Assembly (NCBI RefSeq): GCF_000768315.1
Contig: NZ_AQQX01000013.1
Location: forward strand, 1-64,000
DNA length: 64,000 bases
Source: Pseudooceanicola atlanticus
GTDB taxonomy: Bacteria > Pseudomonadota > Alphaproteobacteria > Rhodobacterales > Rhodobacteraceae
Direction of reading: 5' to 3'
A model generated the notes under the pieces. The model was not told the DNA's origin, did no database searches, and saw only the letters and a list, made by a program, of their open reading frames with translations. The position numbers and the translations under genes were made by a program. Shown piece by piece: positions 15,561 to 23,314 of this stretch (position 1 is the first letter of the stretch; each line of letters opens with the position of its first letter).

Positions 15561-16450
15561 TTCACCAATGCGAAGAAATCTTCGTCCTGCATACCTGCAT
15601 TCGATGCGCTTCTGTAGAGTTCGAGAATCAGCCCCGTGGTCATCAACGGCACATTGTTGCGCCTGGCCGCCTCACTGATCAGGGTGAAATCCTTGATCAT
15701 CTGCGACACCGTGAAGGCCGGCGTGTAGTCGCCGGATACCACAGTGTCCTGCTTGTACTTCAATAGCGGCGATGCGACGGCGCTTTCGCAGATCACCTCC
15801 ATCATGTCGGACCGGCTCAGACCGCCGCTCGCGCCGATCGACAGGGCTTCGGACAGGATTGCCGAGGAGGCGCCGACCAGTGTGTTGAGCACGAGCTTCA
15901 TGTAGCGCGCTTCCTCACCTTCGCCCAGGTAAAACTGGCGCGCGGAAAGCTTCTCGATGTAGGGCAGGGCTTCGTCCCAACCGGAGCGGTCACCCGAGGC
16001 CAGAACCGTCAGCGCGGCTTTCTCTGCAAGGTCCGTACTGCCCGACAAGGGCGCACGCACATACCGGATGCCGGCCCGGTTCAGCCTTTGCGCGACCAGT
16101 TCGGAGCATTCCGGTGAAACGGTGCTCATTTCGACAAGAACGGATCCGGTGGGCATCGTGTCAGCCAGGCCGGGCGCCTGCGGGTCGGATTGCCTGAGGA
16201 CGACGTCGACCAGTGCCTGGTCGTTCGGCAGTGTCGCAAAGACAACCGATGCCGCGGAAAAATCGAAAAGAGAGTCGGCGGCCTGCGCGCCGAGCGAGGT
16301 CAACCTGTCCCGGCTGGCGGAATCGGGCTCTGAAATCATGACGGGAATATCGGCCTGCAAAAGGTTCCGGGCCATCGGCCCCCCCATTTTTCCAGTGCCG
16401 ATCCAGCCGACATTGGGCTCTTCGGGCGATACTTTGTGTGTCTGGCTCAT
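15533..16450 (-). CDS. 3-hydroxyisobutyrate dehydrogenase-family NAD(P)-dependent oxidoreductase
   Basis: 305 residues. The Rossmann motif GWIGTGKMGGPMARNL lies at 15-30; the substrate motif reads RAPLSGST (usually DAPVSGG) and the catalytic lysine is K185 in MKLVLNTL, with N189 nearby. Family members oxidise beta-hydroxyacids or reduce the semialdehydes (HIBADH, tartronate semialdehyde reductase, GLYR). First gene of a minus-strand pair whose second gene is the winged-helix/binding-protein fusion. A role in hydroxyacid processing for the adjacent catabolic operon is inference. Confidence 0.85.
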   Translation of the reverse strand: MSQTHKVSPEEPNVGWIGTGKMGGPMARNLLQADIPVMISEPDSASRDRLTSLGAQAADSLFDFSAASVVFATLPNDQALVDVVLRQSDPQAPGLADTMPTGSVLVEMSTVSPECSELVAQRLNRAGIRYVRAPLSGSTDLAEKAALTVLASGDRSGWDEALPYIEKLSARQFYLGEGEEARYMKLVLNTLVGASSAILSEALSIGASGGLSRSDMMEVICESAVASPLLKYKQDTVVSGDYTPAFTVSQMIKDFTLISEAARRNNVPLMTTGLILELYRSASNAGMQDEDFFALVKWQEKLSTR

Positions 16451-16653
16451 CCGAGAAATCTCCGCCTGCGTTTAAAGGACAGCTTAGGGTGCCGATCTGG
16501 AGGAAGCTGGGCGAATTTTTCCGAAGTGGAGATTTTTGATCTGCGGCATCCGGATCGGTTTGTTACGAATCGTCCCAACCAGAGTGGTGATCCCGGGGCC
16601 GTGCCAAGGCCCGCCTGTCGAAGATCACCTGTTTTGGAAGGGAGGATATTGTT

Positions 16654-17721
16654 TTGAAAGCTGTTCGTTTTCACGGGGCCAAGGACATTCGCGTCGAGCA
16701 GGTCGAGGAGCCGTCGGACACCCTGGCGCCCGACGATGTGTTGATCGAGCCGATCATCACGGGGATATGCGGCACTGACCTGCACGAGTATATCGCTGGT
16801 CCGATCGTCACGCCCGCCGAGCCGCATGTCTATACCGGGGCGACCAACCCGCAGATCCTGGGCCACGAGTTTTCCGCGAAGGTGCTGAAGGTCGGCGATG
16901 CGGTATCGGATGTGGCGGCGGGCGATCGCATCTCGGTCCAGCCGCTGGTTGCGCCGCGCAACGACTATTACGGCAAGCGGGGCCTTTATCATCTGTCGCC
17001 GCAATTGGGCTGCATCGGGCTCAGCTGGGCCTGGGGCGGCATGGGCGAGAAGGCAGTCGTCAAGGACTACAATGCCCAGCCCGTGCCGGACGGGATCACG
17101 GATGAACAGGCCGCGATGATCGAGCCGGCCGCGGTGGCGCTTTATGGCGTGGATCGCGGTGGTGTCGAGGCCGGATCGACCGTACTGGTCTCCGGCGCAG
17201 GACCGATCGGAGCGCTGACGGTTCTATCGGCGCATGCCGCGGGGGCCAGCACCGTGATCGTGTCAGAGCCCAATCCGAACCGTCGTCGCATCATTCAGGA
17301 CATTGAGCCCTATGCCACGGTGGTCGATCCCAAAGCCGACGACCTGGCGCAGGTGATCGGCGATCTGACGGAAGAGGGCGTCGGCGTCGACGTCGCGCTG
17401 GAATGCGTCGGGCTGGAGGCGTCCTTGAATGCCTGCGCCGAAGCCGTGCGCCGTCAAGGCAAGGTGGTACAGGTCGGCCTGCACATGAAGCCCGCCGCGA
17501 TCGACGCAATGCTGTGGGCGCTCAAGGACATTACCGTCGAAGCGACCTGGTGCTACCCGACCCAGATCTGGCCGCGCATCGCCCGCATGGTCGCCGCCGG
17601 GAACTTCCCGATCGAAAAGGTTATCACCGCCCGCATCGCGGCCGAAGACGTCGTCGACAAGGGGTTCGAGGCGCTTCTCGACCCGGCCGGCGAGCATCTG
17701 AAAATCATGGTCACCACCTGA
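16654..17721 (+). CDS. Zinc-type medium-chain dehydrogenase, butanediol/sorbitol dehydrogenase-like
   Basis: 355 residues. Catalytic-zinc ligands C39 (GICGTDLHEY) and H71/E72 (GHEFS) and the nucleotide motif SGAGPIG are present. The closest recognisable group is 2,3-butanediol/polyol dehydrogenases (ICGTDLHEYIAGP, KRGLY, GCIGLSW). The structural-zinc cysteines normally found before KRGLY are missing (APRNDYYGKRGLY). TTG start at 16654 after GGAAGGGAGG. First gene of the long plus-strand operon to 28902. Likely oxidises a secondary alcohol of a polyol or cyclitol; substrate unknown. Confidence 0.82.
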   Translation: MKAVRFHGAKDIRVEQVEEPSDTLAPDDVLIEPIITGICGTDLHEYIAGPIVTPAEPHVYTGATNPQILGHEFSAKVLKVGDAVSDVAAGDRISVQPLVAPRNDYYGKRGLYHLSPQLGCIGLSWAWGGMGEKAVVKDYNAQPVPDGITDEQAAMIEPAAVALYGVDRGGVEAGSTVLVSGAGPIGALTVLSAHAAGASTVIVSEPNPNRRRIIQDIEPYATVVDPKADDLAQVIGDLTEEGVGVDVALECVGLEASLNACAEAVRRQGKVVQVGLHMKPAAIDAMLWALKDITVEATWCYPTQIWPRIARMVAAGNFPIEKVITARIAAEDVVDKGFEALLDPAGEHLKIMVTT

Positions 17722-17749
17722 CCGAACCAAGATACGAAAGCGAAAGCTT

Positions 17750-18820
17750 ATGGCTGAAAAGAATATTGCGCTGATCGTCGGGGCCACGGGCCTGTCTGGC
17801 AGCTACACGGCGCGGGAACTCAAGTCGCATGGATGGACGGTGGTGACCGTCTCGCGGTCCGACGTGGACCTGGAATGGTCCGATCGTCACATCGCGGCCG
17901 ACCTGACCGACGCGGAATCGAGCGCGGAGGCGCTGAAGGCCGCGCAGGATGTCACCCACGTCTTCTACTGCACCTGGTCCCGCCAGGCGAACGAGGAAGA
18001 GAACGTCCGGGTGAACGGCCTGATGGCCCGCAACCTGTTCGAGGGCATCGCAGGCGCGCCTGTCAAACATGCCGCGTTGGTGACGGGGCTGAAGCATTAC
18101 CTCGGGTCCTTCGACGATTATGCAAAGGTCACGCCCTACACGCCCTTCCTTGAAAGCAGCCCGCGCCTGCCGGGGCCGAATTTCTACTACGCGCAGGAAG
18201 ACGTCCTGTTCGAGATGGCCGAGAAATACGGGTTCAACTGGTCGGTGCACCGCCCGCACACGATGATCGGCTTCACTGTCGGCAATTACATGAACATGGC
18301 GGTGACGCTGGCCGTCTATGCCTCGATCTGCAAGCATACCGGGCAGAAGTTCCTCTACCCCGGCTCGCCCGAGCAGTACAACGCCGTCACTGACGTGACC
18401 GACGCACGGCTGCTGGCCAAGCAGTTCCACTGGGCCGCGACCACGCCCGAAGCCGCCAACATGCCGTTCAACACGGCAAACGGCGATGTCTTCCGCTGGA
18501 CCTGGCTGTGGCAGCAGATCGCGGATTATTTCGGCGTCGAGGTCGCGGAGTATCCCGGCCACCCAACCCCGCTCGAAGAGCAGATGAAGGATGCCGATGG
18601 CGTCTGGAAGGAAATCGTCGTCCAGCACGGGTTGCAGGACATCCCGGTGACCAAGCTGGCGTCGTGGTGGCACAGCGACGCCGATCTGGGGCGCGAACTG
18701 GAATGCTTCACCGACATGACGAACAGCCGGAAGCTGGGCTTCACGGCCTACCAGTCGACTCGCGACAGCTTCACCGACGTGTTCGACGAATTGCGCGCAC
18801 GCAAGATCATTCCGGCCTGA
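17750..18820 (+). CDS. PRISE-type SDR reductase (progesterone 5-beta-reductase/iridoid synthase-like)
   Basis: 356 residues. Extended SDR fold with a VGATGLSGSY nucleotide motif at 10-19, and the PRISE hallmarks LVTGLKHYLGSF (catalytic Lys) and NFYYAQED (catalytic Tyr). Known members reduce activated C=C bonds of enones with NADPH; bacterial members are poorly characterised. It lies in the operon between a polyol-type dehydrogenase and a YciI protein. Enone reduction or a related dehydrogenation on a cyclic ketone would fit the context. Confidence 0.8.
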   Translation: MAEKNIALIVGATGLSGSYTARELKSHGWTVVTVSRSDVDLEWSDRHIAADLTDAESSAEALKAAQDVTHVFYCTWSRQANEEENVRVNGLMARNLFEGIAGAPVKHAALVTGLKHYLGSFDDYAKVTPYTPFLESSPRLPGPNFYYAQEDVLFEMAEKYGFNWSVHRPHTMIGFTVGNYMNMAVTLAVYASICKHTGQKFLYPGSPEQYNAVTDVTDARLLAKQFHWAATTPEAANMPFNTANGDVFRWTWLWQQIADYFGVEVAEYPGHPTPLEEQMKDADGVWKEIVVQHGLQDIPVTKLASWWHSDADLGRELECFTDMTNSRKLGFTAYQSTRDSFTDVFDELRARKIIPA

Positions 18821-18830
18821 GGAGGACCAG

Positions 18831-19115
18831 ATGCATTACGTGATCCATTGCCTCGACCACGACGGCGCCGTCGACAAGCGACTGGCGAATTACGACGACC
18901 ACAAGGCGTACCTGGCGTCGGCCCCGGTCAAGACCGTCATTTCGGGCCCGCTTCTGGCGGATGACGAGGAAACGATGATCGGCAGCTGTTTCGTGCTGGA
19001 AGCCGATAGCATGGCCGAGGTCGAGGACTTCAACCGCAACGATCCCTTTGCCAAGGTCGGGCTGTGGAAGACCGTTTCGATCCGGCCGTTCTCCAAGCGC
19101 GTGGACAACCGCTGA
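18831..19115 (+). CDS. YciI-like protein
   Basis: 94 residues of the YCII/muconolactone-isomerase-like ferredoxin fold: an early HCLDHDG with conserved His, a central SGPLLADD and a DPFAKVGLW segment near the C-terminus. YciI-like domains act in some dechlorination and lactone pathways, but most members have no known function. Its stop shares one base with the start of the next gene (TGATG), so the two are tightly coupled. A second YciI protein occurs at 61680. Confidence 0.8.
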   Translation: MHYVIHCLDHDGAVDKRLANYDDHKAYLASAPVKTVISGPLLADDEETMIGSCFVLEADSMAEVEDFNRNDPFAKVGLWKTVSIRPFSKRVDNR

Positions 19116-20149
19116 TGTCGGGGCCGGTCAAAATCGCCCTCGTGGGGCTGGGCTGGTGGGGGCAGAAGATGCTCTCTGTCCTGGAGGCGGCACCGGAGGA
19201 CATCAAGGTTGTCCGCGCGGTGGAACCGAACGCGGATGGCGTGCGCGACCTGTGCGACGCCAAGGGGGTCACCCTGTCGACGGAGTATGCCGACGCGCTG
19301 AAGGATCCGGAGGTCGAGGCGGTCGTGCTGGCGACGCCGCATTCGATGCACACCGCCCAGATCGCCGCGGCGGTGAAAGCGGGAAAGCATATCTTCTGCG
19401 AAAAGCCGCTGGCGCTGACCGCCGAGGAGGCCGCACGTTCCGTCGCACTCTGCGCTGATGCCGGGCTGGTGCTGGGCATGGGTCATGAACGCCGGTTCGA
19501 ACCGCCGGTCGCGGACATGCTGGCCAAGGCCGACAGCGGCGCACTGGGCCGCATCCACCAGATTGAGGCCAACTTCAGCCATGACAAGTTCGTCACCATC
19601 GACCGCGACAACTGGCGCGTGAAGGCGACGGAGGCCCCGGCTGGCGGCATGACCGCGACCGGCATTCACCTTCTCGACCTGTCGGTCCGTCTGCTGGGGC
19701 GCGCGGAAAGCGTGCTCTGCATCTGTGAACAATTGTCGTCCGACCTCCCGCAGGGCGACACGGTCGCTGCCTACGTGAAATTCGCGGGCGGCGGCACGTC
19801 TTACGTCTCGGCCTCGCTGGCCAACCCGTTCATGTCCCGCTTCACGGTCTACGGATCGAAGGGATGGATCGATATCCGCGACAAGGCGCATGTCGAGGCG
19901 CCGGACGGTTGGGTTGTCACCAGCGCGATGGCCGGCGGCCCGATCGAAACGCTCGAAATCGGCAAGGCCGAGCCGGTCAAGGACAACCTTGTCGCATTTG
20001 CCCGCGCCGTGCGCGGAGCAGAGGCCTATCCGATCACCGGCGATCACCTGGTGAACAATATCGCGCTGCTCGAAGCGGTCTTCAAATCGTCGCGCAGTGG
20101 CCAGATCGAAACGGTGGCCCAGCCCGCCCTGGAAAAAGTGGAAGCCTGA
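19115..20149 (+). CDS. Gfo/Idh/MocA-family NAD(P)-dependent oxidoreductase
   Basis: 344 residues. N-terminal Rossmann motif GLGWWG (11-16) and the family signature EKPLALT with its catalytic lysine, followed by the C-terminal alpha/beta substrate domain. Members oxidise or epimerise sugars and inositols. Presence with a ribose-type ABC importer and two medium-chain dehydrogenases points to sugar, sugar-acid or cyclitol oxidation. The start overlaps the YciI stop; the next gene starts two bases after its own stop. Confidence 0.85.
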   Translation: MSGPVKIALVGLGWWGQKMLSVLEAAPEDIKVVRAVEPNADGVRDLCDAKGVTLSTEYADALKDPEVEAVVLATPHSMHTAQIAAAVKAGKHIFCEKPLALTAEEAARSVALCADAGLVLGMGHERRFEPPVADMLAKADSGALGRIHQIEANFSHDKFVTIDRDNWRVKATEAPAGGMTATGIHLLDLSVRLLGRAESVLCICEQLSSDLPQGDTVAAYVKFAGGGTSYVSASLANPFMSRFTVYGSKGWIDIRDKAHVEAPDGWVVTSAMAGGPIETLEIGKAEPVKDNLVAFARAVRGAEAYPITGDHLVNNIALLEAVFKSSRSGQIETVAQPALEKVEA

Positions 20150-20150
20150 C

Positions 20151-21131
20151 ATGAAAGCCCTGATCTTCGATGAACCGAACAAGCCTGTCGTCACGCAGGT
20201 CCAGACGCCCGGGATCACCGACAACGAAGTCCTGATCCAATCGCGGCGCGTGGGCATCTGCCATTCGGATTACGAGCTGCTGGCGGGCCAGTACATCATA
20301 CCGATCTCCTATCCGGTCACACCGGGCCATGAATGGGTGGGCGAGGTCGTCGAGGTCGGCAAGAACGTCAAGGGCCTCAAACGCGGCGACCGGGTGGTCG
20401 GCGAATGCGTCATCAACACGCCCGAACGGATCCATCACTTCGGGTTTTCGATGGATGGCGCGGATCGCGAGTTTTTTGCCGCCCGGCCTGAATGGCTGCA
20501 CAAGCTGCCCGATGCCGTGGACGACACCAAGGGCGCACTGATCGAACCCTTTACCTGTGGCTATTACGCCGTGCTGCGGAACGGCGGCGTCTGCGCCGCT
20601 GACACGGTCGTCGTGTCAGGTGGCGGGACCATCGGTCTGGTGTCGGCGGCGGCTGCGATCGGCATGGGCGCGCGGGTCATCGTGGTCGATCCGGTGCCGC
20701 TGCGCCGCGATATCGCGATGCAGCTGGGTGCGGATGCGACGGTCGATCCCATGGACGGCGACCCGGTCGAGGCGATCAAGGAAATGACCAAGGGCGGTGC
20801 CGACCTGGTCGTGGAATGCGCGGGGCATGCCTCTTCGCTGGCCAATGTCTTCGAATACGCCCGGGAAGAGGGGGACGTTTCCATGGTCGGCATCAATATC
20901 GGCCAGAAGATAAACGTCGACCTGGGCAAGATCCAGATCAAGAACCTCAACGTGAAGGGCTGTATCGGATCGCCCGGCGTCTGGCCGGCGGCGATCCGGT
21001 TCCTGGAACGCACGGGGCTCGATCTGTCGCCGATCCAGACCCACAGCTACGGCATCGACGAGGCCCTGACCGCGCTCGACCTCGGCAAGTCGCCGGACAA
21101 GGCCGTCAAGGTCACCCTGGAAATCAGCTGA
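20151..21131 (+). CDS. Medium-chain zinc-type alcohol dehydrogenase
   Basis: 326 residues. Catalytic zinc ligands C37 (GICHSDYE) and H60-E61 (PGHEWVGEV); nucleotide motif SGGGTIG. As with the dehydrogenase at 16654, the four-cysteine structural zinc loop is replaced, here by a segment without cysteines (NTPERIHHFGFSMDGADREF). It resembles the galactitol/threonine dehydrogenase side of the family. Part of the long operon; probably oxidises a polyol or cyclitol hydroxyl. Confidence 0.83.
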   Translation: MKALIFDEPNKPVVTQVQTPGITDNEVLIQSRRVGICHSDYELLAGQYIIPISYPVTPGHEWVGEVVEVGKNVKGLKRGDRVVGECVINTPERIHHFGFSMDGADREFFAARPEWLHKLPDAVDDTKGALIEPFTCGYYAVLRNGGVCAADTVVVSGGGTIGLVSAAAAIGMGARVIVVDPVPLRRDIAMQLGADATVDPMDGDPVEAIKEMTKGGADLVVECAGHASSLANVFEYAREEGDVSMVGINIGQKINVDLGKIQIKNLNVKGCIGSPGVWPAAIRFLERTGLDLSPIQTHSYGIDEALTALDLGKSPDKAVKVTLEIS

Positions 21132-21159
21132 GTTCATTGGGCAAGGGGAGGAGACGACG

Positions 21160-22194
21160 ATGGCCGATACAACACCGCAAAGCCTCGGGCGGCCAACTGG
21201 CATCGGCTCGATTCCCCTGGCCAAGGGGTTTGCGACCATCGTCGTTTCGACCCTGGCCCTGATCCTGCTTTGCGCCATCTTCGCGCCTTCCGCGGTCACC
21301 GCCGGGTCGTTGATGGGCAGCCTTCCCTTCGCAGCGGTTCTGGGGATCGTCGGGCTGGGCCAGATGCTGGTCGTTCAGCAGGGCGGCTTCGACCTGTCGG
21401 TGCCGGGTTCGGTGTCGCTGGCAGTCGTCATCGCGACCCACATGCCAAACGGAAACGACGCGATGCTGGTGCAGGCCATCTTGGTCGCGGTCGGCTTTGC
21501 CCTGGCGGCCGGTATCCTGAACGGCATCATGATCGCCTATTTCCGCCTGAACGCGATCGTGGCGACAATTGGCATGAATGCGTTGCTATATTCTGCCGTC
21601 TTCGCCATCTCGGGTGGCGTGCCGCGGATCACGACAAAGCTGCTGGCGTCGATTGCGGGCGGACAGACCATGGGCATTCCGCATTCGGTCTTCATCGCTG
21701 CCGGCATTCTTGCCATCGTATCCTTCGCGCTGAAGAAGACCGTCGCCGGGCGTCGCTTCGAGGCGATCGGCGCCAACCGTGTCGCCGCGCGTGCCGCCGG
21801 ACTTGGCGTCAAGCGCTATCAGGCCATGGCCTACGTCATGGCGCAGCTTCTGTACTGCACCGCGGGGGTGTTGATTGCCGGCATCACGCGCGAGCCGACC
21901 GCATTCCAGGGCAATTCCCTGCTCCTGCCTTCGGTCGCTGTGGTGGTGCTTGCCGGTACGTCCTTGCTGGGAGGACGCGGCTTTCCGATCTCGGTCGTGA
22001 TCGCGGCCTTCTTTCTAAACCAGCTCAGCCAGTTCGCCCTGTCGATCGGCGTGCCGTATTCGGCCCAGACCATCGTGCAGGCGCTCGCGCTCGTCTTCGG
22101 GATCGGGGTCTATTCGATCGACTGGACGAGCCGTTTCACAACCAAGACGAAAAGTCCAAAGGAGGAGGAAACCCATGAGACTTTCGATGCTTAA
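21160..22194 (+). CDS. Ribose/sugar-type ABC transporter permease
   Basis: 344 residues, multi-spanning. The BPD_transp_2 (RbsC-like) family is shown by QQGGFDLSVPG, NGIMIAYFRLNAIVATIGM, the EAIGANRVAARAAGL coupling loop and AGTSLLGGRGFP. Inner-membrane channel half for the importer made with the binding protein at 22175 and the ATPase-permease fusion at 23315. Its end overlaps the binding-protein gene by 20 bases. Confidence 0.9.
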   Translation: MADTTPQSLGRPTGIGSIPLAKGFATIVVSTLALILLCAIFAPSAVTAGSLMGSLPFAAVLGIVGLGQMLVVQQGGFDLSVPGSVSLAVVIATHMPNGNDAMLVQAILVAVGFALAAGILNGIMIAYFRLNAIVATIGMNALLYSAVFAISGGVPRITTKLLASIAGGQTMGIPHSVFIAAGILAIVSFALKKTVAGRRFEAIGANRVAARAAGLGVKRYQAMAYVMAQLLYCTAGVLIAGITREPTAFQGNSLLLPSVAVVVLAGTSLLGGRGFPISVVIAAFFLNQLSQFALSIGVPYSAQTIVQALALVFGIGVYSIDWTSRFTTKTKSPKEEETHETFDA

Positions 22195-23242
22195 AGGGGG
22201 CGGTGCCATCGCGGCGCTTGGCCTGGGGATGGTTCTGTCGGCAGGCGCCGCAACCGCGCAGGACACACCGTCCTGGTGTGGCCCGAACGAAGCGACGCTT
22301 GCGCTGCTCGACGGGTTTGGTGGCAACAGCTGGCGACTTGTGACCACGGCCTCGGGCAAGCAGGAGGCCGAGAAGTGCCCCTCGATCACCGAGTATTTCT
22401 ACGCCGACGGCCAGGGGGATACCCAGAAGGCGATTTCCGACATCAACTCCATGGCCGCGCGCGGCGTGGACGCGATGGTTGTCTTCGGTGACGCCGGCCC
22501 GGCCGTGCTTCCCGCGCTGACCAATGCCTTCCGTTCCGGCGCGGTGGTCGTGCCCTATCGGGTGAACGTCGGTGGGGAGGCAGGCCGGAACTACACCCGC
22601 TTCATCGGTGCGGATTTCGTCTATGATGGCGAAAGCTGGGGCACCTGGATCAAGGAGAACTTCCCCGACGGTGCCAACATCCTGTTCCTGTCCGGCCCTG
22701 CCGGCAACAGCCAGGGCCTGGACGAGCTGAAGGGGATGAAGAACATCCTCGACGACAGCTATACCTTCCTGAACCCCGACCCCTTTGCCGTCACCAACTG
22801 GGACCCGTCCCTGACGCAGCAAGTTCTGTCCGCGGCCATCGCGCAGCATGACGACATCGACGTGATCGTGTCGGACTTCGGTCCGTCCCTCGTGGGGGCC
22901 CTGCCGGTCTTCAAGAACTTCGACCGGTCGATCCCGGCGCTTGCCACTTCTGACGGCAACTCGCTCGGCTGCTTCTGGCACGAGAACCAGGCCGACAACC
23001 CGGACTTCAAGCTGTTCACCGTGGCGACGGGCAATGACAACGTGCGCCTCGCAGTGCAGTGGGCCATCGCCGAGGCGACGGGTGGCACCCCGCCCGAGGC
23101 CGAGATCTTCGAAGCACCGAACTTCGAGGACTCGACGGATGGCGACCCGAGCGAGGTGCAGTGCCGCGATGATCTGCCGGGGGCAATCTACCTGTCCTCG
23201 CAATTGTCCGGTGATGAACAGGCGAAAGCCGTCGGCCAGTAA
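22175..23242 (+). CDS. Ribose-type ABC transporter periplasmic binding protein
   Basis: 355 residues with a signal peptide (about 1-28, ending AATAQD), then a type I periplasmic-binding fold of the RbsB/LacI-like group (GDTQKAISDINSMAARGVDAMVV; VVVPYRVNVGG; FLSGPAGNSQGLDELKG). Three cysteines in the mature part are unusual for the family. It delivers ligand to the permeases at 21160 and 23315. RbsB-like proteins bind sugars, polyols, inositols and autoinducer-2. Followed by a stem-loop at 23254-23274. Confidence 0.88.
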   Translation: MRLSMLKGGGAIAALGLGMVLSAGAATAQDTPSWCGPNEATLALLDGFGGNSWRLVTTASGKQEAEKCPSITEYFYADGQGDTQKAISDINSMAARGVDAMVVFGDAGPAVLPALTNAFRSGAVVVPYRVNVGGEAGRNYTRFIGADFVYDGESWGTWIKENFPDGANILFLSGPAGNSQGLDELKGMKNILDDSYTFLNPDPFAVTNWDPSLTQQVLSAAIAQHDDIDVIVSDFGPSLVGALPVFKNFDRSIPALATSDGNSLGCFWHENQADNPDFKLFTVATGNDNVRLAVQWAIAEATGGTPPEAEIFEAPNFEDSTDGDPSEVQCRDDLPGAIYLSSQLSGDEQAKAVGQ

Positions 23243-23253
23243 TGGCCCTGTCC

Positions 23254-23274
23254 CTGGGCGGATGTGCCGCCCGG
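23254..23274 (+). terminator. Stem-loop after the binding-protein gene (possible attenuator)
   Basis: CTGGGCGG-ATGTG-CCGCCCGG forms an 8-bp stem with one T-G wobble. No T tract follows. Such hairpins after a binding-protein gene usually stabilise the upstream mRNA or reduce transcription into the ATPase gene. Confidence 0.45.
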
Positions 23275-23314
23275 GGTGCCGCACCCGAACCCCTGATCTG
23301 CGGAAAACGAACGG

